The notes below the pieces were generated by a model that was not told the origin of the DNA, made no database searches, and saw only the letters and a program-made list of their open reading frames with translations. A stretch of 64,000 bases of DNA, from assembly GCA_963721175.1 (NCBI GenBank), contig CAVRIG010000008.1:248001-312000 (forward strand), in the 5' to 3' direction. Source of the DNA: Aliishimia sp963721175. Lineage in GTDB: Bacteria; Pseudomonadota; Alphaproteobacteria; Rhodobacterales; Rhodobacteraceae. Of this stretch, positions 16,458 through 25,485 are shown piece by piece. Position numbers and translations under genes: made by a program. Position 1 is the stretch's first letter. The number at the start of each line of letters is the position of its first letter.

Positions 16458-18152
16458 GTGAAGGATCTAGACCCTTCCGCGCGTGAGGGCGATGTTGTTC
16501 TGGGTGACGATTGGGTCACTCCGACAAGCAGCGCTCAGGCAGGCGTATCGTCAACACGTCGGCGCTGGGCACTTCTGTCGCTTCGCTCGTCGCCGCTTGC
16601 CCGGAAGATCATCACTTTCAACCTTGTCGCTCTTGCCGTCTTGGTGGCCGGCATTCTCTATTCGAACTCGGCCCGTAATTCGCTCGCCGTGCAGCGCGCC
16701 GCCTCGATCGTCTACGAGGTTCAGTTGATTGCCGACGTGATCGAGCTGCAGTTGCCGCCGGAAGGTCCGGTGGATCTGGCGTCTGCCGAACGTCTGGATG
16801 CCCGCGCGATCTTGCAGGGGTTGGATCTGCGCCCGGGCGCGGACGTGTCCGTTTTCGACAGCGGAGGTGCGCTGGTGGTCAGCGCGACCGGTGGGACGGG
16901 TGGTCCGTCGGGACTTGCGACTGGCGGTGCCAAGCCGACATACCTGAGCGACGCGCTGACGGCGCTCTGGGTGCTTGTTTCGGACGAACGCGCCGAGGAC
17001 CGGGCGGATTCTGTCCCGGCCGGAGACCAATTGCTCGCCTCGGTTGCGACGGCCGTTGCGGAAGGCCGGGGTTTCAACCGTCAGATCGACCACGCCGGCG
17101 GCACGCTCTTCTCCGCCGGGGCGCCGATCCTTCGCGACGGCGTGCCTCTCGGGATGGTGACGCTGACCAGCGCGGCGGGCGAAATCGACCAATTGGCGCG
17201 CGGTGAACGGGAACGCGTCTTGCAGATGTTCCTTGTAGCCCTGCTCGTTTCGGTGGGGTTGAGCCTCGTTCTGGCCTCGACCATCGCCAATCCGATCGCG
17301 GATCTTGCGGCGGCGGCGGAATTGGGACGCGACCGCAATTCGCGACGCGTAAGGCCAGGACGGGTCCGTATTCCCGATCTGACCGCGCGGCCCGACGAGA
17401 TCGGGCGGCTGTCCGGTGCGCTCCGGAGCATGGTCGGGGCGCTCTATTCCCGGATCGAAGGCAACGAACAATTTGCCGCCGACGTGTCGCATGAAATCAA
17501 GAACCCGCTCGCCTCATTGCGCTCTGCCGTCGGCACCCTGCGCATGGTCAAACGGGAGGATCAGAGGGAGAAGCTCTTGGACGTGATCGAACATGATGTG
17601 CGGCGGCTGGACCGGCTTGTCAGCGACATTTCGAATGCCTCTCGGCTTGACGCGGAACTGGTCAAGGAGGAGGAAAGGCCCTTCGACCTGCTGAAGATGC
17701 TCGACAATCTGGGCCAGTACCTGGGCGAGGATGCGCGGGGCAAGGGGATCGACTTCATCTTGGATCTGCCGAAGGATCCGATCTCGGTTCATGGGCTGGA
17801 GGCTCGTCTGGCGCAGGTGTTCGTCAACCTCATCACGAACGCGATTTCGTTCTGCGAGGAAGGCGACGCGATCCGGGTCTGGGCGCGACGGAGGCAGAAC
17901 CGTGTGCTGATCGTCGTCGAGGACACCGGGCCCGGCATCCCGGAGCAGGCGCTGGGCAAGATCTTCAAGCGCTTCTACTCGCAGCGTCCGGCGGAGCATT
18001 TCGGCAACAATTCCGGCCTGGGTCTGGCGATCTCCAAGCAGATCGTGGAAGCGCATGGCGGCGTGATCTGGGCCGAGAACATCCGTCCGACGGATGCCGA
18101 CATCACCTCCGAACCATTGGGGGCTCGTTTCGTGGTAGGCTTGCCCGTCTGA
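16458..18152 (+). CDS. chvG: sensor histidine kinase ChvG
   Basis: A 564-residue membrane sensor starting at GTG. It has a cytoplasmic N-tail, TM1 around residues 52-72 (KIITFNLVALAVLVAGILYS), a periplasmic sensing region of ~190 residues, TM2 around 255-275, a HAMP linker, the H-box DVSHEIKNPLASLRS with His345, and an HATPase domain with N-box VFVNLITNAISF, G1 VEDTGPGIP and G2 GLGLAISKQ. It phosphorylates ChvI. In other alphaproteobacteria the periplasmic partner ExoR restrains this kinase; no exoR is seen in the window. hprK follows after 17 bases. Confidence 0.93.
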   Translation: MKDLDPSAREGDVVLGDDWVTPTSSAQAGVSSTRRRWALLSLRSSPLARKIITFNLVALAVLVAGILYSNSARNSLAVQRAASIVYEVQLIADVIELQLPPEGPVDLASAERLDARAILQGLDLRPGADVSVFDSGGALVVSATGGTGGPSGLATGGAKPTYLSDALTALWVLVSDERAEDRADSVPAGDQLLASVATAVAEGRGFNRQIDHAGGTLFSAGAPILRDGVPLGMVTLTSAAGEIDQLARGERERVLQMFLVALLVSVGLSLVLASTIANPIADLAAAAELGRDRNSRRVRPGRVRIPDLTARPDEIGRLSGALRSMVGALYSRIEGNEQFAADVSHEIKNPLASLRSAVGTLRMVKREDQREKLLDVIEHDVRRLDRLVSDISNASRLDAELVKEEERPFDLLKMLDNLGQYLGEDARGKGIDFILDLPKDPISVHGLEARLAQVFVNLITNAISFCEEGDAIRVWARRRQNRVLIVVEDTGPGIPEQALGKIFKRFYSQRPAEHFGNNSGLGLAISKQIVEAHGGVIWAENIRPTDADITSEPLGARFVVGLPV

Positions 18153-18169
18153 AGCGCGAACTGGGAGAG

Positions 18170-18625
18170 ATGATGGACGCGCGACCAGCCTGGCCTCCTG
18201 CCGAACTTCCTGCGGCCGTCCACGGAACCGCCATTGCGGCCGCTTGCCGCGGCGCCCTCCTGATCGGTCCGTCAGGAAGCGGGAAATCGTCCATCGCTCT
18301 CCATATGATGAGCCTGGGTGCTGAACTGGTCAGCGACGATCTTGTCTGGGTGGAGCGCCGCGACGGGGAACCGTGGCTGTCCTATCCCCCTCAGGCGCGG
18401 ACGCCGGCTCAGATCGAGGCCCGCGGCATTGGTCTCATTCCGTTCGAGCCCGCAAGTCCCGTGCAGTTACAACTCGTGGTGGATCTCGGCCGGTTTGAAA
18501 CAACCCGTTTACCCGAATGTGCGATGGTAACCGTCGCAGGCCGGCCGATCCGCTACCTTCACAAAGTGGACAATCCCGCTTTTCCTGCGATGGTCCTGCA
18601 ATATCTGCTCAAGGGCATCCGATAG
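18170..18625 (+). CDS. hprK: HPr kinase/phosphorylase (short, kinase domain only)
   Basis: HprK phosphorylates HPr on Ser46 and links the regulatory phosphotransferase relay to metabolism. The 151 residues hold only the C-terminal catalytic domain of the Gram-positive enzyme, as usual in alphaproteobacteria: P-loop GPSGSGKSS at 33-41, VSDDLVWV with the conserved acidic residues and the late IRYLHKVDNPAFPAMV. GGGAGA precedes the ATG. Its place between chvG and rapZ, ahead of EIIA and ptsH, is the standard alphaproteobacterial arrangement and suggests a joint function with ChvIG. Confidence 0.93.
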   Translation: MMDARPAWPPAELPAAVHGTAIAAACRGALLIGPSGSGKSSIALHMMSLGAELVSDDLVWVERRDGEPWLSYPPQARTPAQIEARGIGLIPFEPASPVQLQLVVDLGRFETTRLPECAMVTVAGRPIRYLHKVDNPAFPAMVLQYLLKGIR

Positions 18626-18639
18626 GAGTACGAACCCCC

Positions 18640-19524
18640 GTGTCGTCACAACCGCGCAGACTGGTCCTCGTCACCGGCCCGTCCGGTGCGGGGCTGTCCA
18701 CGGCGACGGCGGCGCTAGAGGATGCGGGGTTCGAATCGATCGACAATCTTCCGATGCGCCTCGTCCTGCCCTTGCTGGATCATCCGGGGCCGGACCGTCC
18801 GATGTCGCTGGGCCTCGACATGCGCAACCGCGATTTCTCGCCGCAGGGTTTTCTCGACCTGCTGGACGAGCTCGAACGCCGGCCGTCCATCACGGTCCAG
18901 TTGCTGTACCTGGCATGTCGTCCGGAAGAGATCCTGCGGCGTTATTCCAGCACACGGCGCCGGCACCCCATTTCCGAGGCACCGACGCTGGCCGACGGCA
19001 TCACACGTGAAATCGAACTGCTCCGTCCGATCGCCGCACGCGCAGAGGTGCTGATCGATACGAGCGATCTGAACCCGCATGAACTGCGGGCCGAAATCGA
19101 GAAGTGGTTCAGCCCGGAGGACCGTCAAAACATCGCGGTGCAGATCCAGTCGTTCTCCTACAAGCGCGGACTGCCGCGCGGCGTCGACATGGTTTTCGAC
19201 TGCCGTTTCCTGCGCAACCCGCATTGGGAGCAGGATCTGCGCCCGCTCGACGGCCGGAGTGACGCCGTGCAGACCTATGTGCAAGGCGACGAGCGCTTCG
19301 ATGCATTTCTGGCCAAGGTGAAGGATCTCATCCTCTTCATCCTGCCGGCGGCCCAACAGGAAGGCAAAAGCTACCTGACCATCGCGTTCGGGTGCACCGG
19401 TGGAAAGCACCGCTCCGTGACGATGGCGGAAAGATTGTCGCAAGCCCTTGAAGCAGCGGGGTGGCAGGTTTCAATAAGGCATCGCGAACTGGATCATCCT
19501 TCCGGCAATGAGGTTTTCGTTTGA
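18640..19524 (+). CDS. rapZ: RNase adapter protein RapZ
   Basis: RapZ binds nucleotides and, in enterobacteria, guides RNase E to the GlmZ small RNA. The 294 residues from the GTG at 18640 (GGAG at 18625-18628) contain the Walker-A-like GPSGAGLST (13-21), ALEDAGFESIDNLPMRLV, the Walker-B-like LDMRNRDF region, and the C-terminal IAFGCTGGKHRSVTMAERL. The usual basic residue at the end of the Walker A loop is Leu here (GAGLS), which may weaken nucleotide binding. An earlier start would only add a leader overlapping hprK in another frame. The end overlaps the EIIA start. Confidence 0.93.
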   Translation: MSSQPRRLVLVTGPSGAGLSTATAALEDAGFESIDNLPMRLVLPLLDHPGPDRPMSLGLDMRNRDFSPQGFLDLLDELERRPSITVQLLYLACRPEEILRRYSSTRRRHPISEAPTLADGITREIELLRPIAARAEVLIDTSDLNPHELRAEIEKWFSPEDRQNIAVQIQSFSYKRGLPRGVDMVFDCRFLRNPHWEQDLRPLDGRSDAVQTYVQGDERFDAFLAKVKDLILFILPAAQQEGKSYLTIAFGCTGGKHRSVTMAERLSQALEAAGWQVSIRHRELDHPSGNEVFV

Positions 19525-19928
19525 TTGGCGTCGTCATCGTGGCACATGGCCAGCTTGCCAGGGAGTACCTGGCGGCCATCGAACACGTCGTCGGCCACCA
19601 AGTCGGAATACGCGCGATCGGAATTCGAGGCGAACCACGACCGGACCCGCAAGGAGCGCGAAATCTGCGAGGCGGCCGATGCCGTGGACCGCGGCAACGG
19701 TGTCGTCCTGGTTACGGATCTCTTCGGCGGATCGCCATCGAACCTCAGCCTGACCGCCTGCCGACCGGTGGATCGCCGGATCCTTTACGGCGCGAATTTG
19801 CCGATGTTGATCAAATTGGCGAAATCGCGCGATAAACCTCTTGCGGAAGCCGTGCGTGCGGCCCTTGAAGCCGGTAAGAAGTACATCGACAGCCAGAACA
19901 TAAGCGCGGAAGTCACCCGTCCGTTTAG
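19521..19928 (+). pseudogene. PTS EIIA (mannose/fructose type), frameshifted
   Basis: The start (TTG at 19521, overlapping rapZ) encodes IGVVIVAHGQLAREYLAAIEH with the phospho-acceptor His9, typical of the ManX-like EIIA of the regulatory PTS. After about 35 codons the homology jumps to the next frame (NHDRTRKEREICEAADAV, VVLVTDLFGGSPSNLSL, LYGANLPMLIKLAKS), as if one extra base lay at about 19622-19626. Without correction the shifted frame runs to 20082 across ptsH. A missing G near 19908 would restore the first frame and end at the TAG 19926-19928, giving ~135 residues, the normal length. Both indels could be sequencing errors. Confidence 0.75.
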
Positions 19929-19948
19929 GGCTGCGGTGTCGAGGGACC

Positions 19949-20218
19949 ATGACCAGGATCACGCTGAAAATCGTCAACGAAAAGGGCCTGCACGCGCGCG
20001 CCTCCGCCAAGCTGGTGGAGGTCGTCGAAGCCTTCGACGCCGCGGCCGAGGTCAGCAAGGATGGCCTTACTGCATCAGGTGACAGTATAATGGGCCTGTT
20101 GATGTTGGCAGCACCGAAGGGAAGCAGTATTGACATCGAAACGTCCGGCCCCGATGCAGACGCGCTTGCTCAGGCGCTCGAGTCGCTGGTGGCGGGCAGG
20201 TTCGGAGAAGACGCCTGA
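19949..20218 (+). CDS. ptsH: phosphocarrier protein HPr
   Basis: HPr relays phosphate from EI to EIIA and is a substrate of HprK. The 89 residues contain GLHARAS with the phospho-accepting His15, and DSIMGLLMLAAPKG with the regulatory Ser46. GAGGGA lies before the ATG. No EI gene is in the window. Together with hprK and EIIA the gene belongs to a PTS-Ntr-like relay without a sugar permease, used for regulation and not for transport in alphaproteobacteria. Confidence 0.95.
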   Translation: MTRITLKIVNEKGLHARASAKLVEVVEAFDAAAEVSKDGLTASGDSIMGLLMLAAPKGSSIDIETSGPDADALAQALESLVAGRFGEDA

Positions 20219-20265
20219 GGCCGGGAAGCCCGTATCTGGTCTCGCGGGGATGAAAGGCGACGACT

Positions 20266-21168
20266 TTGGTTGAAAGCTCTCAGAACTCTCTGGGCGTGGC
20301 ACGATCGTCGCACGGCGATGACATCACGCGCGGCACGGTCTCCTTCAAGAAATACGACCGCCGCAGCTTGTCCTATGCGACGACATTCGACGATCCGTGG
20401 AAATCCGCGATCATCCGGTTCATCGAGGCGTTCACCGGCAAGCTGACGATCCTGCGTCTGATCCGGGTCTTCGAAAAGCGCGGAGCGCCGAAGGGACAGG
20501 CCTTCTGGCGTGCGTGTCTCGATGTCATGGGCATCGATCTGACCACGCCCCAATCGCAACTGGACCGCATCCCCAAGGAAGGCCCGGTGATCGTAGTCGC
20601 CAATCATCCCCACGGGATGGTCGACGGGATGATTTTCGCCGACCTGATCGGGCGGGTTCGTCCAGACTACCGGATCCTGACCCGATCGCTGCTGACCGCG
20701 ATCGACGAGGTCGCCGGCAGCTACATGATCCCGGTGCCGTTTCCGCATGACAAGGATGCCCAGCGCAAGGGCGTGGAAATGCGTGCCAAGGCGATGAAGC
20801 ATCTCAACGAAGGCGGTGTGGTGGCGCTGTTCCCGTCGGGAGTGGTCGCGTCTTCGGATACGTTCTTCGGCCCCGCGATCGAGCGGGAGTGGAACGTCTT
20901 CACCGCCAAGCTGATCCGCAAATCCGGCGCGACAGTTGTTCCGATGCGATTTCCCGGCCAGAACAGCCGGATCTACCAGATCGCGAACAAGGTCTCGCCG
21001 ATCCTGCGGCAAAGTCTTCTGCTGCACGAAATCGTCTATTCCCTCAACAAACCGCAAGGACCCGTGGTCGGTCATCCGATCAGCCCGGAAGACGTGGACC
21101 GGTTCGTCGATGACCCGCGCGGGTTCATGGCGTGGCTGCGCGACCATACCCTGTCGTTGAAGGACTGA
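20266..21168 (+). CDS. PlsC-like lysophospholipid acyltransferase family protein
   Basis: A 300-residue protein starting at TTG with an AAAGG site about 9 bases upstream. The acyltransferase motif VIVVANHPHGMVDG (110-121) matches the subgroup with a five-residue spacing between His114 and Asp120. A second block, VVALFPSGVVAS, corresponds to the usual EGTRS-type block, and PVVGHPISPED follows. It may acylate lysophospholipid or ornithine lipid; the acceptor cannot be told from sequence. It lies 47 bases after ptsH and may share its transcript. Confidence 0.8.
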   Translation: MVESSQNSLGVARSSHGDDITRGTVSFKKYDRRSLSYATTFDDPWKSAIIRFIEAFTGKLTILRLIRVFEKRGAPKGQAFWRACLDVMGIDLTTPQSQLDRIPKEGPVIVVANHPHGMVDGMIFADLIGRVRPDYRILTRSLLTAIDEVAGSYMIPVPFPHDKDAQRKGVEMRAKAMKHLNEGGVVALFPSGVVASSDTFFGPAIEREWNVFTAKLIRKSGATVVPMRFPGQNSRIYQIANKVSPILRQSLLLHEIVYSLNKPQGPVVGHPISPEDVDRFVDDPRGFMAWLRDHTLSLKD

Positions 21169-21309
21169 CGGCGCCGCACCGGCGCGCCGAATGGCCCGAA
21201 TCGCCAAAAAGTGGTAAATTTGCCGTGGCCAATTACAGGCCGGGCGGACCGCGAGACGCGCTTGCACGATCCGTCGCTACATTGACCCTGCGGCAAAAGG
21301 AATTTTCTC

Positions 21310-22563
21310 ATGACCTGTTTTCTACATCTCCCGGGCATCGCTTTCGCGGCGCTCCTGACATTGGCGGGCGGGGCCACGGCACCTGCGGTCGCACAGACCT
21401 CCAGCGGTCAGTTCGGTCTCTCCGGCACCACCGACCCCCCGACTATGAAACGGCTTGGGTCGGGCAGTTTCGGGACGACTACGGGCACGCTCGGCGGCGG
21501 CGCCCGCCTCCACAGCGAGACTGCGGAAAGCGCGCGGCTTCGCACGCTTCACGACCAGGCCTTCGCCACGGCCGAATTCGGAACCCGGGTCGAGCGGGGG
21601 TTCCTGATCCAGCAGATCGGCGGGCCGACGGTGGCGCGCTCCAACGCGTGGAAATCGTTCCAGCCGCTCTCAATGCTCAAGGTCGTGCCCTATTTTCTCG
21701 CGATCTACTACATGGATCGCGGGATCTGGAACGACGTGAATACAGAAACCGTGTCCTGGATCGGGGCGATCGCGGAAAAGCGCGCGACGTACCAGGAAGA
21801 TCCCTGCCAGATTTTCCTGGGTGACGAGGCGGGCCTCACGACGCAGACGCGGACGGCCGTTCTGGTCGCGGCGTTGCCGACGATGATGTACAATTCCGAC
21901 AACCCGATCCACGAGGCCATGCTGCGCAAGATCGGCTCGGTGGAGATCAACCGCCGCCTTCAGGCGATCGGCATCCGGAACACGCGGCAATACTATGGCT
22001 GTCGCTACGACCTCGACGACCCCTGGTGGGCGCAGAACCGCACGACGCTCTACGACATGGCAAAGCTCTTCCGGTACGGCCAGACGGGCCAGGTCTTTCA
22101 CCAGCCGGACTCGCGCGACTTCTTCCTCGCCAACCTTGTGGTGGAGGACGGTATCGGCTTCACCGGCCATATCAGCAACATCCGCGACCAGTCCTGGTTT
22201 TTCGACAATGACAAGTACCTCCCCGTCGTCGAACAGGAGGCGCAGCGGCTCGGAAAGACGTCGGTGGTCCAGGACTTCATGACCCATGTCAGCTTTCGCT
22301 CGAAGGGCGGCGGCGGCGGTCCGGACGGCGACAATTACGGCGAGAACGTCTTCGGCATCTTCTCGGTCCCGCACAAGGTGAACGGCCAGATCGAGATGAA
22401 GCACTACACGATGGGTCTCTTCACCCAGCAGATCAAATGGCCAGCCAATTGCCAGCAGGAAGACTGCGCCGACCGCTTCGAGCTGTCACGCCAGATCCAG
22501 CGCCGCCTCGTGGACAAGGAAATGCTGGTCTTCCCCGTGCATTGGGCGCTTCAGACCTGGTGA
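21310..22563 (+). CDS. secreted serine beta-lactamase-like protein
   Basis: A 417-residue exported protein: the signal peptide (residues 1-29) ends with the AVAQ cleavage site. A low-complexity Gly/Ser/Thr stretch (31-65) follows. The enzymatic part shows the order of motifs of serine beta-lactamases/penicillin-binding proteins: SMLK at 121-124 (SxxK), SDN at 196-198 and KGG at 332-334 in a Gly-rich loop. The spacing is wider than in true class A enzymes and no Glu166-like residue can be placed, so it is more likely a peptidoglycan-related hydrolase or a PF13354-type relative than a resistance enzyme. AAAGGAA precedes the ATG. It is convergent with the dehydrogenase gene. Confidence 0.65.
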   Translation: MTCFLHLPGIAFAALLTLAGGATAPAVAQTSSGQFGLSGTTDPPTMKRLGSGSFGTTTGTLGGGARLHSETAESARLRTLHDQAFATAEFGTRVERGFLIQQIGGPTVARSNAWKSFQPLSMLKVVPYFLAIYYMDRGIWNDVNTETVSWIGAIAEKRATYQEDPCQIFLGDEAGLTTQTRTAVLVAALPTMMYNSDNPIHEAMLRKIGSVEINRRLQAIGIRNTRQYYGCRYDLDDPWWAQNRTTLYDMAKLFRYGQTGQVFHQPDSRDFFLANLVVEDGIGFTGHISNIRDQSWFFDNDKYLPVVEQEAQRLGKTSVVQDFMTHVSFRSKGGGGGPDGDNYGENVFGIFSVPHKVNGQIEMKHYTMGLFTQQIKWPANCQQEDCADRFELSRQIQRRLVDKEMLVFPVHWALQTW

Positions 22564-22651
22564 CGGACGGGGCTGCACGAACTTCTGTCCGACCAAAAGC
22601 CCAAGACGCTGTGCACCGCCGGGTCGAAGTGTCTGAGGCACCAATCCCGCC

Positions 22652-23527
22652 CTACCGCGTCGGCACTGGCGAGTCGCCCCGGTAGTCGTAGAACCCGCGT
22701 TTCGTCTTGCGGCCAAGCCAGCCGGCCTCGACGTATTTCGTCAGAAGCGGGCAGGGGCGGTATTTCGTGTCCGCGAGTCCGTCATGCAGCACGTTCATGA
22801 TCGCGAGACACGTGTCCAGACCGATGAAATCCGCCAGTTCCAGCGGACCCATCGGATGATTCGCCCCCAGCTTCATCGAGCTGTCGATCGACTGGACGCT
22901 TCCGACCCCCTCATAGAGCGTGTAGACGGCTTCGTTGATCATCGGCATCAGGATGCGGTTGACGATGAAGGCCGGGAAGTCTTCGGCACTGGCCGCGGTC
23001 TTGCCGAGCTTGTCCACCACCGTCTTGCAGGCGTTGAAGGTCTCCTGATCCGTCGCGATCCCGCGGATCAACTCGACAAGTTGCATGATCGGAACGGGAT
23101 TCATGAAATGGAACCCCATGAACTTCTCCGGCCGATCGGTCCGGCTGGCGAGCCGCGTGATCGAGATCGAGGAGGTGTTCGATGTCAGGATGGTGTGGGG
23201 CTTCAGGTGCGGGACGAGGTCCTCGAAGATCGCCTGTTTCACCGTTTCACGCTCGGTCGCTGATTCGATCACGAGGTCGGCACGCGCCAGGTCGGGAAGC
23301 CGCGTGGTCGTGGAAATCCGTTTCAGGGCCGCCGCCCTGTCCTCCTCGGTGATCAAGTCGCGGGAAACCTGGCGCTCCAGGTTCTTGTCGATCCGCGACA
23401 ATGCCGCGCTCAAGGCGTCTTCGGAGATATCGTTGACCAGAACGTCATATCCGGCCAGCGCCATCACGTGCGCTATGCCGTTGCCCATCTGGCCTGCACC
23501 AACCACTCCGACCGTCTTGATGTCCAT
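22652..23527 (-). CDS. hbd: 3-hydroxybutyryl-CoA dehydrogenase
   Basis: NAD(P)-dependent oxidation or reduction between acetoacetyl-CoA and 3-hydroxybutyryl-CoA. The 291 residues begin MDIKTVGVVGAGQMGNGIAH, the Rossmann Gly motif. Further marks are TSNTSSISITRLAS, GFHFMNPVPIMQLVE (catalytic His region), DFPAFIVNRILMPMINEA and NHPMGPLELADFIGLD. An in-frame start 42 bases upstream would add 14 residues before the Rossmann fold; I prefer the ATG at 23527. It joins the acyl-CoA theme of the window: butanoate/PHB metabolism feeding the ethylmalonyl-CoA pathway. Confidence 0.93.
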   Translation of the reverse strand: MDIKTVGVVGAGQMGNGIAHVMALAGYDVLVNDISEDALSAALSRIDKNLERQVSRDLITEEDRAAALKRISTTTRLPDLARADLVIESATERETVKQAIFEDLVPHLKPHTILTSNTSSISITRLASRTDRPEKFMGFHFMNPVPIMQLVELIRGIATDQETFNACKTVVDKLGKTAASAEDFPAFIVNRILMPMINEAVYTLYEGVGSVQSIDSSMKLGANHPMGPLELADFIGLDTCLAIMNVLHDGLADTKYRPCPLLTKYVEAGWLGRKTKRGFYDYRGDSPVPTR

Positions 23528-23684
23528 CTCTTGCCCCGCACCTGCTCGATGTCGCAGCACAATAGGCATCGCAGCGGGGCGGGAGCAAGCCCGCGCGGAC
23601 CTGCGGATTTGTGACGAATTAACGCTTTAGCAGATTCTCAAGATTCGCGCCGCATTGTCGCATGTGGGAAAAATGGTGGGTGAA

Positions 23685-24504
23685 ATGACTTTAGATGCCT
23701 TGGGCTCCAAAGCCCTGGATTATTTGCCGTGTCGCTACGGCAATTCCAAACTTCTGTTCCGCGGGCCGCGCAGGGAGCTTACGGCGCCCTACCTCGCGTT
23801 CCTGGGCAGTACCGAAACCTATGGCAAGTTCGTTGCCGAACCGTTCGTCGATATCCTGCACGAACGATTGGGAATGACATGCGCGAATTTCGGCTGTGTC
23901 AACTCGGGTGTGGACGTGTTCCTGAACGATCCGTTCCTGCCGGACGCCGCGGCGAAATCGCGTGTGACCGTGCTTCAGGTGCCGAGTGCGCACAACATGT
24001 CGAAATCGGCTCTACACCGTTCATCCGCGGCGAAACGATCGGTTCGTGTCCGCCTCGCGCATGCTGGTTTCGATCTATCCCGAGGTGGACTTCACGAATT
24101 TCCACTTCAACAAGCACATGCTGACGGATCTGCGAACGCTGTCGGCGGAGCGTTACTGGATCGTCGAGCAGGAAATCCGCGAGGCATGGATCGCCCGCAT
24201 GTGTACCTTGCTCAGTCGCATCTCGGGCCGCGTGATCCTGGTCTGGATATCGCGCCGTTCGCCGAACGATCTGGAACGGGTCCTCACCGACCCGATGCAT
24301 GTCACCGGTGAAATGCTCGAGTTGGTGGCGCCACATGCGACGGATTACATCGAGATCGTGTTGTCGCAGGACGCGTTGACCAACAGGACGGACGGCATGA
24401 TCTTCAGCCAGATGGAGGCGCCGGCCGCACGCGAGATGCTGGGGCCGAAGGCGCATGTCGAAATCGCGGATGCGCTGTCTCCGGTTCTTGCGAAAATGGT
24501 GTAA
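23685..24504 (+). pseudogene. DUF6473 family protein, frameshifted
   Basis: The first part (TLDALGSKALDYLPCRYG, LAFLGSTETYGKFV, CANFGCVNSGVDVFL) runs in one frame to VPSAHNMS. It then continues one frame on as NRLYTVHPRRNDRFVSAS and IYPEVDFTNFHFNKHM up to the stop at 24504. One surplus A in the AAA at 24003-24005 explains the break and would restore SNRLYTV. The family is known from Rhodobacterales; the GSTETYG segment hints at an SGNH-hydrolase-like or sulfotransferase-neighbour role, but function is unknown. The start is uncertain: 23685 is preferred, with codons at 23655 and 23673 also possible. Confidence 0.7.
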
Positions 24505-24509
24505 AGCAG

Positions 24510-24535
24510 AAAGCCCGCCGGGTGCGGCGGGCTTT
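24510..24535. terminator. bidirectional terminator hairpin
   Basis: AAAGCCCGCCG (24510-24520), loop GGTG, CGGCGGGCTTT (24525-24535): a perfect 11-bp stem between the convergent DUF6473 gene and etfA. A- and T-rich bases flank it on both sides, so it can serve both strands. Confidence 0.8.
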
Positions 24536-24558
24536 CGAAAAGCTATGCGGGATCAGGC

Positions 24559-25485
24559 TCAGAGCTTCTCGGTCAGTTCCGGCAGCGCGGTGAACAGATC
24601 GGCGACGAGGCCGTAATCCGCGACCTGGAAGATCGGCGCTTCCTCGTCCTTGTTGATCGCCACGATGATCTTGGAATCCTTCATTCCCGCCAGGTGCTGG
24701 ATCGCGCCGGAAATCCCGACCGCGACATAGAGATCCGGAGCGACGACCTTGCCGGTCTGGCCCACCTGCCAGTCATTGGGCGCATAGCCCGAATCCACCG
24801 CGGCACGGGAGGCGCCCACGGCTGCACCCAGCTTGTCGGCGAGCTTTTCGATCAGTTCGAAGTTCTCCTCCGAGCCGATGCCGCGCCCGCCGGAGACGAC
24901 GATCCCCGCGGACGTCAGCTCGGGCCGATCGGAGGCCGCAACCTTGTCTTCGACCCACGAGCTCAGACCGGGATTGTCGGCCGCGGAGATCGTCTCCACC
25001 GGCGCCGAATTGCCGGTGCCAGCGGCATCGAAGGTCGAGGTCCGGAAGGTGATGACCTTCTTGGCGTCCTTTGACTTCACCGTCTGCACCGCGTTGCCCG
25101 CGTAAATCGGCCGTTCGAACGTATCGGCATCGATGACACCGGACGCGTCCGAGATGATCATCACATCCAGCAAAGCGGCCACGCGCGGCATCACGTTCTT
25201 CGCATCCGTCGTCGCTGGCGCGCAGATGTGGTCGTAGTCACCCGCAAGGCTTACGATCAACGCTGCGGTCGATTCTGCCAAGCGATGGCCCAGCGACGCA
25301 TCCTCGGCCACCAGCACCTTGGAGACGCCCTCGATCGTCGCCGCCGTCTCGCCCGCATGGGCCGCCTTGCCGCCCGCGCAGAGCACCGTCACGTCGCCCA
25401 GTTCCTTCGCCGCCGTCACCGCCTTCGCGGTCGCGTCCATGCTCAGTTCGCCGTCATTCACTTCGGCCAGGAGAAGTACCGCCAT
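24559..25485 (-). CDS. etfA: electron transfer flavoprotein subunit alpha
   Basis: EtfA carries the FAD of the heterodimer that takes electrons from acyl-CoA dehydrogenases and hands them to ETF-ubiquinone oxidoreductase. The 308 residues show the FAD-binding C-terminal domain: GGRGIGSEENF, GASRAAVDSGYAPND, QVGQTGKVVAPDLYVAVG (the ETF alpha signature), ISGAIQHLAGM and INKDEEAPIF. It overlaps the etfB stop by one base (TGATG), so the two subunits are co-translated. Mcd at 8.8-10.5 kb is a likely donor. Confidence 0.97.
   Translation of the reverse strand: MAVLLLAEVNDGELSMDATAKAVTAAKELGDVTVLCAGGKAAHAGETAATIEGVSKVLVAEDASLGHRLAESTAALIVSLAGDYDHICAPATTDAKNVMPRVAALLDVMIISDASGVIDADTFERPIYAGNAVQTVKSKDAKKVITFRTSTFDAAGTGNSAPVETISAADNPGLSSWVEDKVAASDRPELTSAGIVVSGGRGIGSEENFELIEKLADKLGAAVGASRAAVDSGYAPNDWQVGQTGKVVAPDLYVAVGISGAIQHLAGMKDSKIIVAINKDEEAPIFQVADYGLVADLFTALPELTEKL

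Noticed and set aside
21310..22563. Antibiotic-resistance beta-lactamase
   Set aside because: Motif spacing and missing Glu166-equivalent do not fit a true class A enzyme; no evidence of a mobile context.
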